A stretch of DNA of 64,000 nucleotides from Hydrocarboniclastica marina (lineage in GTDB: Bacteria; Pseudomonadota; Gammaproteobacteria; Pseudomonadales; Oleiphilaceae): contig NZ_CP031093.1 in assembly GCF_004851605.1 (NCBI RefSeq), forward strand, positions 558,001 through 622,000. Direction: 5' to 3'. Positions 25,884 to 38,933 of the stretch are shown here, one piece after another. The position numbers were made by a program, and so were the translations under genes. The notes below the pieces were generated by a model, which saw only the letters and a list, made by a program, of their open reading frames with translations, did not search any database and was not told the origin of the DNA. Every line of letters starts with the position of its first letter. The stretch's first letter is position 1.

Positions 25884-26618
25884 GTGAAGCGCGCAACGTC
25901 GTCAGACCTGAGGGTCGTGAAACATCAGCCCGGATTAAGGCTCCGCCAGTTTCTCATACTCCTCGGCTTCTCAATTTGTGCAGGGGTGATAGGGTTCTTT
26001 ATCGGTACCCGGCATGCCGAATTTCAGCACAAGGACTTTGCGAAAACCCGGGCTGTACTGGCGCAACAGGTGGGCGAATTGCAGGAGGAGAACACGAGGC
26101 TGCGGCAGATACAGATCAACCTGGAGCGCGGCAATCACATTGATCAGCAAGCGATTCTTGAGGCCCAGCGAACGATTTCCCAGTTGGAGAAAACGGTCGC
26201 CCAGCTCAACTCGGATCTCAGTTTTTACAAAAACATTATGGCCCCCGGCGAAGTTGAAACTAACCTGCAGGTGCAGCGTTTGCTGCTGAGCCCGGTCGGC
26301 GAGGGGAGGCGTTTCCGCTTCAGGCTAAGTCTCACGCAAGTGGGGGACAATCGCAGCTACATTGCCGGCCAGGCGGCTGTTAGCATCCTGGGGCAGCGTG
26401 GTGGTGAAAAAGAAGTGATTCCGCTCAGGGATGTAACAGAGTCAATTGACGAGGTAGGCGTTGCTTTCCGTTTCCGCTACTTCCAGGATGTGGAGGGCGA
26501 AATGGTACTGCCAGAAGGATTTACACCGTCAGCGGTACAGATAGTTGCTCAGGCTGAGGGGAACAAATCTGCCCGGGTTGAGCGTCGGTTCGAATGGGAC
26601 GAATTAATTAGGGAATAA
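25884..26618 (+). CDS. DUF6776-type membrane-anchored coiled-coil protein
   Basis: A 244-aa protein with a GTG start. It has one membrane helix (about residues 22-41, LILLGFSICAGVIGFFIGT), a coiled-coil (about 50-115, rich in Q/E/L heptads) and a C-terminal mixed beta region. It is probably anchored in the inner membrane with its bulk in the periplasm. It sits between argC and the bactofilin gene, 3 bp before the latter, in an order conserved in Pseudomonas. A shared role in envelope organisation with bactofilin is plausible but unproven. Confidence 0.8.
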   Translation: MKRATSSDLRVVKHQPGLRLRQFLILLGFSICAGVIGFFIGTRHAEFQHKDFAKTRAVLAQQVGELQEENTRLRQIQINLERGNHIDQQAILEAQRTISQLEKTVAQLNSDLSFYKNIMAPGEVETNLQVQRLLLSPVGEGRRFRFRLSLTQVGDNRSYIAGQAAVSILGQRGGEKEVIPLRDVTESIDEVGVAFRFRYFQDVEGEMVLPEGFTPSAVQIVAQAEGNKSARVERRFEWDELIRE

Positions 26619-26621
26619 TTT

Positions 26622-27086
26622 ATGTTCGGCAGTGGCAAAAAGCATCCTTCGAGTCGTAAACCGCTGGGTCAGTTCGATACTCTCATATCGAGCACAACCT
26701 CGGTGCGGGGCGACATCCATTTCTCAGGTGGACTGCACATCGACGGACGAGTAGAGGGTAACCTCATAGCGGAAGACAACAGTGATGCCGTACTTCGGGT
26801 TAGCGAAGTGGGAGAGGTGACGGGCGACATTATCGCGCCGCATGTCATTATCAATGGCACCGTGAATGGGGATCTGTACGCCGCGCAGCACCTGGAACTC
26901 GCTGAAAAAGCCGCGATTAACGGCAGTGTCTACTATAATCTGCTTGAAATGGCGATGGGTGCCGAAGTCAACGGCAGCCTGGTCCGTCAGAAAGAGCCGC
27001 CCCGTAAGTTGCTCGATCATATGACGGCGGGTGGCGAAGCCCGAGTATCTGCTGAGGGCAGAGAAAAGTCGGCATCAGGCGAGTAA
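26622..27086 (+). CDS. Bactofilin family cytoskeletal protein
   Basis: Bactofilins polymerise into filaments that scaffold envelope and cell-shape processes. The 154-aa protein has the central beta-helical bactofilin domain (about residues 20-115) with the repeating SVRGDIHFSGGLHIDGRVEG and GEVTGDIIAPHVIINGTVNG pattern, flanked by short charged tails. It starts 3 bp after the upstream DUF6776 gene and is surely co-transcribed with it. Some bactofilins work with M23 endopeptidases; one such gene (mepM) is about 1.7 kb downstream on the other strand. Confidence 0.9.
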   Translation: MFGSGKKHPSSRKPLGQFDTLISSTTSVRGDIHFSGGLHIDGRVEGNLIAEDNSDAVLRVSEVGEVTGDIIAPHVIINGTVNGDLYAAQHLELAEKAAINGSVYYNLLEMAMGAEVNGSLVRQKEPPRKLLDHMTAGGEARVSAEGREKSASGE

Positions 27087-27122
27087 CCGGGCCAGATTCG
27101 GCGATTGTAGCAATTACGGCGA

Positions 27123-27147
27123 ATAGTTGACTAAATTGGTAGGTTAA
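27123..27147 (+). promoter_or_regulatory. IscR type-1-like binding site over the erpA promoter
   Basis: Against the type-1 IscR consensus recalled from Escherichia coli (ATASYYGACTRWWWY, then AGTCRRSTAT), the 25 bases from 27123 match at 21 positions, including all of the first 15 (ATAGTTGACTAAATT). The site covers the -35 hexamer, as expected for repression by Fe-S-loaded IscR. Confidence 0.6.
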
Positions 27148-27156
27148 TCGGATAAT
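27127..27156 (+). promoter_or_regulatory. erpA promoter
   Basis: TTGACT (27127-27132) and GATAAT (27151-27156) are 18 bp apart, predicting a start about 45 bp before the erpA ATG. The -35 is a strong match; the spacing is one base long. Confidence 0.55.
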
Positions 27157-27206
27157 CGCCGGTTGTCGCCAGGTAGATTTGCGGCAGGATTTTCAGGAGG
27201 GACAAG

Positions 27207-27560
27207 ATGAGTGCAGTTCAGGATTTTGCGCCGACTCCGTTGTTCTTCTCGGATTCAGCTGTCGCCAAGGTGCGCGAGCTGGTTGAGGAAGAAGAGAATC
27301 CCGGGCTCAAGCTCCGCGTATACGTAACGGGCGGGGGCTGCTCGGGGTTTCAGTACGGCTTCAGTTTCGATGAAGAGCAGAACGAAGACGACACAGCCAT
27401 CGTTAAAGACGGCATTACACTATTGGTAGATGTCATGAGCTATCAGTACCTGGTGGGCGCTACGGTAGACTATCAGGAAGGGCTCCAGGGATCGCAGTTC
27501 ACCGTCACCAATCCAAACGCCAGCAGCACCTGCGGCTGTGGATCGTCCTTCACGATTTAG
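27207..27560 (+). CDS. erpA: Iron-sulfur cluster insertion protein ErpA
   Basis: A-type carrier that delivers Fe-S clusters to apo-proteins, including isoprenoid-pathway enzymes. The 117-aa protein has the three conserved cysteines, Cys45 in [11 protein letters not shown] and Cys109/Cys111 in the C-terminal TCGCGSSF. An AGGAGG site precedes the ATG. The upstream promoter carries a candidate IscR site, which would tie expression to cellular Fe-S status. The anmK neighbour is convergent. Confidence 0.95.
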   Translation: MSAVQDFAPTPLFFSDSAVAKVRELVEEEENPGLKLRVYVTGGGCSGFQYGFSFDEEQNEDDTAIVKDGITLLVDVMSYQYLVGATVDYQEGLQGSQFTVTNPNASSTCGCGSSFTI

Positions 27561-27614
27561 GCAGGGCTTCAAATTCGCGGGAGCATTAATACTCTGTGGC
27601 GCCTCGCCTCCGGG

Positions 27615-28736
27615 TTAGCCAGGGTAAATCACGCCCAGGATCCGCGGTCCGGCTGCGCCGGTACTCGAAGCCACATTCCCGGGTTTTCCTTCGATAGTCT
27701 GCCTCGCCAGCCAGGCAAACGCAGCCCCCTCTACCGCTTCCGGCACCAAGCCCAGCACAGCAGTGGTCGCGACGTTGCGTCCGGGCATCAGTGCATTCAA
27801 TCTTTCGACCAAAAATACGTTCCGGCAGCCGCCTCCACACAGAAATACATTCGCTGGGGGTAACGCCTCGAAAGCCCGCGCAATTGAAACTGATGTCAGT
27901 TCCAGCAGCGTCCTCTGGACGTCTGCCGCCGCGATAGCGGGCTGGCCCTGCAGGTGAGCGTGTATCCACCCGAGATTAAAATGTTCACGACCCGTACTCT
28001 TGGGGGCGGCGCGCTGGAAAAATGGATCCGAAAGCATGCTCTGTAGCAATGGTGTGTTTACCTGACCACTCCGGGCCCACAAACCGTCTGTATCGTAGGG
28101 GGCTGTACGGTGAGCGTGATGCCAGCTGTCGAGTAAGGTATTGGCTGGGCCGGTATCAAATCCGTGCACGGCGGTACTGTCGAGTTCTGTCTCATCTTGT
28201 GCTGCCGGGATGAGGGTTAGATTAGCGATGCCGCCCAGGTTCAGTAATGCGCGGCGCTCACTCGCTCCTCGGAAAAACCACTGGTGAAAGGCAGGAGCCA
28301 GCGGTGCGCCCTGCCCCCCCGCGGCAACGTCTCTGCGGCGGAAATCACCCACCGTGGTGATGCCCGTCCGTTCCGCGATAATATTGGGATCGCCAATTTG
28401 CAGCGTAAAACCTTCCGGGCCGTCGGGTGCGTGGCGGATGGTTTGCCCATGCGTCCCGATCGCCCGCACTGCCTCGGCAGGGATGCCGGTTTTTTCAAGC
28501 GCTTGCAGGGCGCACTGAGCAAAGGCTTCACCGACCAGTCGGTCCAGTCTGCCCAGCTCATCTGGGGTTGCGTCATTACGGATGGCGCGGTCAAGGCGCG
28601 CCCTGAGTTGGGAAGGATACGCGCGAGAATGAACCGACAGGACTTCAAAGTTGACTGAGCCGGTACGGACAACCACTGCGTCAATTGCATCCATGCTCGT
28701 GCCGGACATCAGGCCGACAAAGTGTTCGTTATTCAT
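27615..28736 (-). CDS. anmK: Anhydro-N-acetylmuramic acid kinase
   Basis: Phosphorylates and opens 1,6-anhydro-MurNAc during cell-wall recycling. The 373-aa ASKHA-fold protein starts with VGLMSGTSMDAIDAVVV, the family phosphate-binding loop, and has GTHGQTIRH and the adenosine-motif region FLCGGGCRNVFL. It is convergent with erpA and downstream of mepM, from which it is separated by a terminator. Peptidoglycan hydrolysis (mepM) beside recycling (anmK) is a conserved pairing. Confidence 0.95.
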   Translation of the reverse strand: MNNEHFVGLMSGTSMDAIDAVVVRTGSVNFEVLSVHSRAYPSQLRARLDRAIRNDATPDELGRLDRLVGEAFAQCALQALEKTGIPAEAVRAIGTHGQTIRHAPDGPEGFTLQIGDPNIIAERTGITTVGDFRRRDVAAGGQGAPLAPAFHQWFFRGASERRALLNLGGIANLTLIPAAQDETELDSTAVHGFDTGPANTLLDSWHHAHRTAPYDTDGLWARSGQVNTPLLQSMLSDPFFQRAAPKSTGREHFNLGWIHAHLQGQPAIAAADVQRTLLELTSVSIARAFEALPPANVFLCGGGCRNVFLVERLNALMPGRNVATTAVLGLVPEAVEGAAFAWLARQTIEGKPGNVASSTGAAGPRILGVIYPG

Positions 28737-28749
28737 TGTCCCGCCATTT

Positions 28750-28779
28750 AAAACGAAAGAACCCCGCAGGGCGGGGTTC
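28750..28779 (-). terminator. Terminator after mepM
   Basis: gaaccccgc (28759-28767) pairs perfectly with gcggggttc (28771-28779) around a 3-nt loop. On the minus strand the stem is followed by TTTCGTTTT. It begins 12 bp after the mepM stop and separates it from anmK. Confidence 0.8.
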
Positions 28780-28791
28780 GGTCAATATCGC

Positions 28792-30264
28792 TTACTCTTC
28801 GTCGGCCAACGCCAGTTGCGTATCCGCCGACTGGGTATCCAGCCTTGCCACCAGGCGATTTGCGTAGGCCTTGAATTTCGCGACCTCTTGTTTGGGAACG
28901 GGTGCGGCATCGGGTAGCTTGACGGTACGCGAGTTGCGGGGTGATCCGTTCAGGCGGAACTCATAGTGGAGATGAGGGCCGGTAACCATGCCGGATGAAC
29001 CGACATAGCCTATGGTCTGGCCTTGCTTTACTGTTTTCCCGTTAGCGATACCTTTGCCCAGCTTGCTCAGGTGAGCATATAACGTGGTAATGCCATCACC
29101 GTGCTGCAAAACGATGGTGCGGCCATAGCCGCCTTTCCAGCCGGCGAATCGTACACGGCCATCACCTGCAGCCATGATCGGCGAACCCGTAGCGGCTGCG
29201 TAATCAGTTCCCTGATGCGGGCGGACGACGTTAAGTACCGGGTGACGGCGCTGAAGATTGAACGACGACGATATGCGTGCATCGATCGGCGCGCGCAGGA
29301 AGGCCTTCTGCACGCTCTTGCCATCCGGAGTGTAATAAGCTGATTTGCCCGTCTCGTCGGTGTAGAGAATCGCAGTGATTTTCCGGCCCTGGTTCACGAA
29401 GTTTGCCGCCAGAACGCGACCGTTGCCGATCTCTTCACCATCGAGATACTGTTTCTCATAGAGCACGTCGAACTTATCACCTTTACGGATATCGTAAACG
29501 AAGTCGATGTCCCAGCCGAAGATTGCAGCCATTTCCATGGTAGTGCTGGAGTCGAGCCCAGCTTTTTTCCCTGCAATAAAAAGAGAGTTTTCGATGGTGC
29601 CGGCAGCAAATCGCAGCTCGACGTCCGGGGCGCGAACTTCTTTCTCTGTGACGAAACCGCCATCGGTCAGCCGCGTTCGAAGATTTTCAGTCCGGCTCTT
29701 GACCAGGACGATTTCCTGAAGCTCGCCCTTTGTAGTGCCGAAACGGATCTCGTCCCCTTTGAAAAGGCGCGCGAGCTTTTTTCCCTCGCCCTGGATCACT
29801 TTGTACATCAGGGCGTCGTTGAAGCCCGCTTTGCGGAAAATAGTCGACAGTGTGTCGCCTGCCTTGACGGTAAATGTTTTCCAGCTCAGTTCTGGCGGTA
29901 CGTCGATCACGGGCGACTTTTTGGCTGACTGAGCGACAGCGGGCGCTGGATCGGCAGCTCCGGTTTTTTCTGCCTGTACCTCGTCAGCAGGCTTGGCTGT
30001 GTACTCGGCAATAACCTCAGCGGGCGCTGCGACTGGCGCGGGTGTAACCGCGAAAGCTGCGACCGGTTTCGTCACTTCAGTTCGTTCTGCGCTCGCCGCT
30101 TTCAGCTGTGTGATCGGCTTCAGCGTTCCGCTCTCAAGATCCATAGTGACCGAGACACGTTGCGCTTCTACTCCGCTGCTTGGGCCTATCATCAGCCCTG
30201 CAGCAGCTAAAGCGACAAATCCGCAGGCAGCCACAAGGTGGGTCTTAGGGAACTGTTTAAGCAC
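28792..30264 (-). CDS. mepM: M23 family murein endopeptidase, MepM-like
   Basis: Periplasmic zinc peptidase that cuts peptidoglycan cross-links to allow wall expansion. The 490-aa protein has an N-terminal membrane anchor or signal (about residues 10-27), an alanine/proline-rich linker, a LysM/OapA-like domain starting near FTVKAGDTLSTIFRKAGF, and a C-terminal LytM domain. The zinc ligands are complete: His350-x3-Asp354 in HQGTDYAA and the HxH pair His431/His433 in GPHLHYEF. A promoter is visible upstream, and it is divergent from tyrS as in Pseudomonas. Confidence 0.92.
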   Translation of the reverse strand: MLKQFPKTHLVAACGFVALAAAGLMIGPSSGVEAQRVSVTMDLESGTLKPITQLKAASAERTEVTKPVAAFAVTPAPVAAPAEVIAEYTAKPADEVQAEKTGAADPAPAVAQSAKKSPVIDVPPELSWKTFTVKAGDTLSTIFRKAGFNDALMYKVIQGEGKKLARLFKGDEIRFGTTKGELQEIVLVKSRTENLRTRLTDGGFVTEKEVRAPDVELRFAAGTIENSLFIAGKKAGLDSSTTMEMAAIFGWDIDFVYDIRKGDKFDVLYEKQYLDGEEIGNGRVLAANFVNQGRKITAILYTDETGKSAYYTPDGKSVQKAFLRAPIDARISSSFNLQRRHPVLNVVRPHQGTDYAAATGSPIMAAGDGRVRFAGWKGGYGRTIVLQHGDGITTLYAHLSKLGKGIANGKTVKQGQTIGYVGSSGMVTGPHLHYEFRLNGSPRNSRTVKLPDAAPVPKQEVAKFKAYANRLVARLDTQSADTQLALADEE

Positions 30265-30324
30265 TGAAATACCTATGTATAAGTTAGGGTAAAGCCTTGA
30301 TGATCTAGCCTAAAAGTTGCCAGA

Positions 30325-30353
30325 AGTATAAGTCATCCTGCGAAGTACGCCAA
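30325..30353 (-). promoter_or_regulatory. mepM promoter
   Basis: On the minus strand TTGGCG and TATACT are separated by exactly 17 bp (-35 at 30348-30353, -10 at 30325-30330), about 60 bp before the mepM start codon. Confidence 0.6.
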
Positions 30354-30504
30354 AGACAGTTTCGGTGCGCCAGAGGAAGATTTCCTTGTTACAATGCGGT
30401 CCGGTTTGTGTTCGATCCGCGTGGTGCTTGCTTTGGGGCCTGGCTGGCGGTTCGCGGTAACGAAACGAGTTGATTTGTCAGGGTTTGTATCAGAGGCGAT
30501 TTGG

Positions 30505-31701
30505 ATGACGGCAGTAGCGGATGCATTGGCTGTAATCAAGCGGGGAGTAGACGAGCTGATCCCGGAAGAAGACCTTGTGGAAAAGCTGAAGTCTGGGCGC
30601 AGGCTGCGAATAAAGGCGGGCTTTGATCCAACGGCCCCCGATCTGCATCTGGGGCATACCGTGCTCATCAACAAGCTGCGTCAGTTCCAGGACCTGGGAC
30701 ACGAAGTCATCTTTCTTATCGGTGACTTCACCGGAATGATCGGCGACCCGACGGGTAAGAGTGTCACGCGACCGCCGCTTACTGAGCAGGAAGTCAGCAA
30801 GAATGCGGAAACGTATAAAGAGCAGGTGTTCAAAATACTGGATCCGGATAAAACAACCGTCGCTTTCAACTCGACCTGGATGGGGCAGATGTCGGCTGCC
30901 GATATGATTCGCCTTGCTGGCCAGCATACTGTTGCCCGGATGTTGGAGCGTGATGACTTCAGTAAGCGGTATCGCGCCGAGCAACCGATCGCAATCCATG
31001 AGTTTCTTTACCCGCTGGTCCAGGGCTATGACTCCGTAGCGTTAGAGGCTGATGTGGAGCTTGGGGGGACCGACCAGAAATTCAACTTGCTCATGGGTCG
31101 CTTGCTCCAGCGCCATTACGGCCAGCCCCCGCAGGCAATCCTGACAATGCCGCTCCTGGAAGGCCTCGATGGCGTCCAGAAAATGTCCAAGTCCCTCGGG
31201 AACTACGTGGGTGTTAATGACGCTCCCGGCACTATGTATACGAAGCTCCTGTCCATGCCCGACGCGTTGCTCTGGCGCTATTTTGAATTACTCAGCCTCA
31301 AGTCGATGGAAGAGGTTGATGGGTTGCGGGAGGAGGTGAAGCAAGGGCGAAACCCTCAGGAGGTCAAGCGGATCTTTGCAGAAGAGATAATCGGCCGCTT
31401 TCATGGCGAGGCCGCCGCCGAGTCAGCCCATCGTTCCGCGGGTAATCAGGTGGCACTCGGCCAAATTCCCGAGAATGTGCCTGAAGTTGTAGTGGACGCC
31501 GAGGGCGAGGATATGCCGCTCGCTACCGTATTGAGATTGGCGGGTCTGGTCAAAAACGGGGCGGCGGCGCGTGATGTGATCAGCCGCGGCGCGGTATATA
31601 GGGATGGGCAGGCAGTCGACGGCTCTTCGACCTTTCGGGCAGGCGATCAGTGCGTGCTCCAGGCGGGGAAAAAGAAGATTGCCCGGGTCACTCTCAAATA
31701 A
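30505..31701 (+). CDS. tyrS: Tyrosyl-tRNA synthetase
   Basis: Charges tRNA(Tyr). The frame is open from 30394, but the family start is [14 protein letters not shown] at 30505, preceded by an AGAGG site, giving 398 aa. Class I motifs are HLGH (in [12 protein letters not shown]) and KMSKS (QKMSKSLGN), and a C-terminal S4 RNA-binding domain ends the protein. The length and sequence resemble the TyrZ type found next to rrn in Pseudomonas rather than the 424-aa enterobacterial type. The rRNA promoters begin about 15 bp after its stop codon. Confidence 0.95.
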   Translation: MTAVADALAVIKRGVDELIPEEDLVEKLKSGRRLRIKAGFDPTAPDLHLGHTVLINKLRQFQDLGHEVIFLIGDFTGMIGDPTGKSVTRPPLTEQEVSKNAETYKEQVFKILDPDKTTVAFNSTWMGQMSAADMIRLAGQHTVARMLERDDFSKRYRAEQPIAIHEFLYPLVQGYDSVALEADVELGGTDQKFNLLMGRLLQRHYGQPPQAILTMPLLEGLDGVQKMSKSLGNYVGVNDAPGTMYTKLLSMPDALLWRYFELLSLKSMEEVDGLREEVKQGRNPQEVKRIFAEEIIGRFHGEAAAESAHRSAGNQVALGQIPENVPEVVVDAEGEDMPLATVLRLAGLVKNGAAARDVISRGAVYRDGQAVDGSSTFRAGDQCVLQAGKKKIARVTLK

Positions 31702-31716
31702 ATATTCCAGAAGTTG

Positions 31717-31744
31717 TTGACCCCGGCTGAGAGGTCTTTATAAT
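31717..31744 (+). promoter_or_regulatory. rRNA operon promoter P1
   Basis: TTGACC (31717-31722) and a perfect TATAAT (31739-31744) are 16 bp apart, followed by the GC-rich discriminator GCGCCCC typical of stringently controlled rRNA promoters. Confidence 0.85.
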
Positions 31745-31869
31745 GCGCCCCTCTTTCGCGGTAAACGCCCGTTGGGCAGGCGAAGGAGGGTGAGTTAAGC
31801 AGTTGATTTCCCGTATTATTTTGGTTTTTGGGGAGTTGGCGGCAGGGAAAAGAAACCTGCAAATTTAGC

Positions 31870-31897
31870 TTGACTCCCCCGAGGAAGGCAGTAGAAT
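31870..31897 (+). promoter_or_regulatory. rRNA operon promoter P2
   Basis: TTGACT (31870-31875) and TAGAAT (31892-31897) are 16 bp apart, followed by the GC-containing stretch ACGCCACC. It lies about 150 bp downstream of P1. The stretch from 31702 to 32073 has no protein gene and holds these promoters, boxA and the 16S processing arm. Confidence 0.75.
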
Positions 31898-31931
31898 ACG
31901 CCACCTCGACAAGGCAAACGAAACGCCTTGC

Positions 31932-31943
31932 GCTCTTTAACAA
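31932..31943 (+). promoter_or_regulatory. boxA antitermination site (leader)
   Basis: GCTCTTTAACAA matches the rRNA boxA bound by NusB/NusE, located in the leader downstream of P2. A second identical copy lies in the 16S-23S spacer. Confidence 0.85.
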
Positions 31944-31946
31944 TAC

Positions 31947-31970
31947 GGTCAAGCAATTCGTGTGGGTGCT
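31947..31970 (+). other. 16S rRNA processing stem, 5' arm
   Basis: These 24 bases pair with 33635-33658, after the 16S 3' end, at 23 of 24 positions. The duplex would bracket 16S and serve as an RNase III substrate. The 23S rRNA has an equivalent perfect 15-bp stem between 34371-34385 and 37260-37274. Confidence 0.85.
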
Positions 31971-32073
31971 ATCTGGGATAGTCTGATAAAGATTATCAGA
32001 GATAGTGACTCGTGAATTGATGCGAGTGATTAACTTTGAGCAGTATTTAAATCCTTCGGGATTTTGCAAGATT

Positions 32074-33609
<1,536 letters not shown>

Positions 33610-33698
33610 AACGATGATTGGACTGTTCCAGATTAGCATCCACACGAATTGCTTGACCGAGTAAGAAGAGCAGAAGGGTCAGCAGACCCGGTAGACCT

Positions 33699-33775
<77 letters not shown>

Positions 33776-33863
33776 GAATCTCGTGATACGGCGTTATCGA
33801 AAGACTTGCATAGCAGGCTATGCGGCGCCTTCCGATGCCTTGTCTCACGACATTCTTTAGCCA

Positions 33864-33939
33864 GGGGCCATAGCTCAGCTGGGAGAGCGCCTGCCTTGCA
33901 CGCAGGAGGTCGGCGGTTCGATCCCGCCTGGCTCCACCA
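33864..33939 (+). tRNA. tRNA-Ala (TGC)
   Basis: A 76-nt cloverleaf with acceptor GGGGCCA/TGGCTCC, encoded CCA, anticodon TGC and T-arm ggcggttcgatcccgcc. It is the second spacer tRNA; the Ile-Ala pair is standard for this group. Confidence 0.97.
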
Positions 33940-34053
33940 ATTTCCCTCCTGGAAGTTGGCCAACGGTTGCTTGACCGAAAACACGATACGGATAGTAGTG
34001 CACAGAAATGAGTCCAGAGCGTTCTGGCCTGATTTCTGATCACTGGGATCAGT

Positions 34054-34065
34054 TGCTCTTTAACA
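34054..34065 (+). promoter_or_regulatory. boxA antitermination site (spacer)
   Basis: A second GCTCTTTAACAA in the 16S-23S spacer, which renews antitermination ahead of the 23S gene. Confidence 0.85.
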
Positions 34066-34248
34066 ATGTGGCGAGATAGAAGGCATCGTAACCGATGCGT
34101 CAGGCGAGAAGCTTCGGCTTTTTGTGTGACACCAGGGTTACGGTGTTCGAGAGATAATCAAGCGTTATCCGGTGTAATATCGTTGGATTGCAATCTTGAG
34201 TCGACGGTGGGTGAGCACAAAAGGACACCCGCGGTTTTGATCAAGCAT

Positions 34249-34343
34249 GAGGTTGTCAGGCAAGGCGCAGGCTGAGCGAGCGAGGGAGCATACATTGGTA
34301 TGTGACCGAGCGAACGAAGACTGCAACGCAGCATGACAGCCTC
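34249..34343. repeat. Long imperfect palindrome in the 16S-23S spacer
   Basis: gaggttgtca (34249-34258) pairs with tgacagcctc (34334-34343), and the centre catac-att-ggtatg (34289-34302) forms the tip, so the whole 95-bp block is symmetric about 34296. The flanks contain tandem gagcgagcga and gagcgaacga segments. It would be a long transcribed hairpin between tRNA-Ala and 23S. The rest of the 34066-34377 spacer shows nothing further beyond the 23S processing arm. Confidence 0.6.
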
Positions 34344-34377
34344 AGGCGACGGTCAAAAAGTTGGTTTGGGGTTATAT

Positions 34378-37269
<2,892 letters not shown>

Positions 37270-37399
37270 ATAACACCCAAGCCAACTTGGCCGGGTAACC
37301 TTGATTATCGATCGACGTGAGTCCCTCACGCGTTCTATCTCGCCTTCCCAGTGATCAATCAAACACGCACCGTGCACAACACCGCACCGCGTAACAGTT

Positions 37400-37518
37400 T
37401 GCCTGACGACCATAGCGAGCGGGAACCACCTGATCCCTTTCCGAACTCAGCAGTGAAACCACTCAGCGCCAATGGTAGTGTGGGGATCCCCCATGTGAGA
37501 GTAGGTCATCGTCAGGCG
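37400..37518 (+). rRNA. rrf: 5S ribosomal RNA
   Basis: About 119 nt, opening with tgcctgacgacc and closing with the complementary cgtcaggcg. The conserved ccgaactcagcagtgaaacc and gagagtaggtcatcg segments are present. A rho-independent terminator follows after 12 bp. Confidence 0.96.
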
Positions 37519-37530
37519 CCTAAACCCAAA

Positions 37531-37562
37531 GCCCCCGGTACAGCCGTACCGGGGGCTTTTTT
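37531..37562 (+). terminator. rRNA operon terminator
   Basis: gcccccggtac (37531-37541) and gtaccgggggc (37546-37556) form a perfect 11-bp stem with a 4-nt loop, followed by six T. Confidence 0.95.
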
Positions 37563-37786
37563 ATGCCCGCCGTTTAACACCCCGGGCCCCGGATCACGCC
37601 TGCCGCCAGCCGCGCCCTGCAGGGGACTGAGCGGCTGTCGTATCAACGCCCCGCGTGGGGCCTCTGCGTCGCCTTTTACCGCCCCTGTGTCTGCTCTACA
37701 ATGTCGCCTCTTGCATGGCTCTATACTGCCTGATCAGGCTGATGCTCGATCATTTTCGTCACCGATCCTCCCGGAGAGCGCTTTCC

Positions 37787-38749
37787 TTGGAAAGAAACAA
37801 ACTGATAAGCATCCTGGCCGATGGGAAACTACACTCAGGCCAGGACCTCGCTAATACGCTAGGTGTCAGCAGGGCGGCCGTCTGGAAAAAACTGTCTCAG
37901 CTAGATGAAATGGGAGTGCCCGTCAGGCGCCTCCACGGCAAGGGATACTGCCTGAAACAACCGCTGGATCTACTGGATAAAGAAAGACTGGAGCAGCTAC
38001 TTGACCCAGAGCAGCGCGAGCTGATCAACCTTCACGTGCTTGACGACGTGCCTTCTACGAATGACTACCTTTCTGCCCGTGAGCTAGTGGCTAAATATGA
38101 GGTCTGTCTGGCCGAAAAGCAGAGTGCCGGAAAGGGGCGCCGCGGTCGAAAATGGGAGGGCTCATATGGGCGCGACATCGCGCTCAGCGTTAAGTTTGAA
38201 TCGGAAAGGGGTGTCTCGGGTCTGGATGGGCTGAGTCTGGCTGTAGGGGTCGCTCTTGCGGATTCTCTGACCCGTGCTGGGGTAGAGGGCATAAGCTTGA
38301 AGTGGCCCAACGACCTTTGGTTAGGCGAGAAAAAGGTTGCAGGTATTCTTATAGAGCTGTCTGGTGAGCTTCAGACTCGGTGTGAGGTGGTCGTCGGCAT
38401 TGGCTTGAACGTCTCTATGGCGGAAGACGAGGGCGCTTCGATTAACCAGCCCTGGACATCGCTGGCGACCGACGGGGGCTTGCCTGAGATCAGCAGAAAC
38501 TCCATCGCAGCTAAGCTCATAGCGGGGCTGATCTCCGCCCTGGAGCGTTTTGAGCGTGAGGGGTTCGCCATTTTTCAAGCCCAATGGGTCTCGCTTGACG
38601 CACTCAAGGGGAGGGAGGTTTTCGTAGTAGGCCAGGAAACCAGCGGCCTTGGAGCTGGAATAGATGCGTTCGGTGCGTACCGTCTGGAAACCGCAAGCGG
38701 CGAGGTGCGGTTGAACGCGGGGGAAGTTAGTGTAAGGGCTAAGGGTTAG
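37787..38749 (+). CDS. birA: Biotin--[acetyl-CoA-carboxylase] ligase / biotin operon repressor
   Basis: Attaches biotin to the carboxyl-carrier protein of acetyl-CoA carboxylase and, with its N-terminal helix-turn-helix, can repress biotin genes. The frame is open from 37655. The TTG at 37787 has a GGAGAG site 8 bases upstream and gives 320 aa, the typical BirA length; an ATG at 37742 would add 15 residues. The DNA-binding part is LANTLGVSRAAVWKKLSQL, and the biotinyl-AMP motif is GKGRRGRKWEG. coaX, which commonly follows birA, is absent. Confidence 0.9.
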   Translation: MERNKLISILADGKLHSGQDLANTLGVSRAAVWKKLSQLDEMGVPVRRLHGKGYCLKQPLDLLDKERLEQLLDPEQRELINLHVLDDVPSTNDYLSARELVAKYEVCLAEKQSAGKGRRGRKWEGSYGRDIALSVKFESERGVSGLDGLSLAVGVALADSLTRAGVEGISLKWPNDLWLGEKKVAGILIELSGELQTRCEVVVGIGLNVSMAEDEGASINQPWTSLATDGGLPEISRNSIAAKLIAGLISALERFEREGFAIFQAQWVSLDALKGREVFVVGQETSGLGAGIDAFGAYRLETASGEVRLNAGEVSVRAKG

Positions 38750-38933
38750 AATGGTTTGGTCGGGTGGCGTTTTGCTTGTGCCGTTGCTGCGTTATCACGG
38801 CTGTAGGCGGCCCGTTAGTCGGCCGTTATTATCTTTCCAATGGAATATTTTCCGGGACGAGAGGTTAGTGGCAGAGAGCTGTTTTTATGGGTTTTCCAGA
38901 TCGTGTTATGCGCATTAGTAGAAGCCTGACAGT

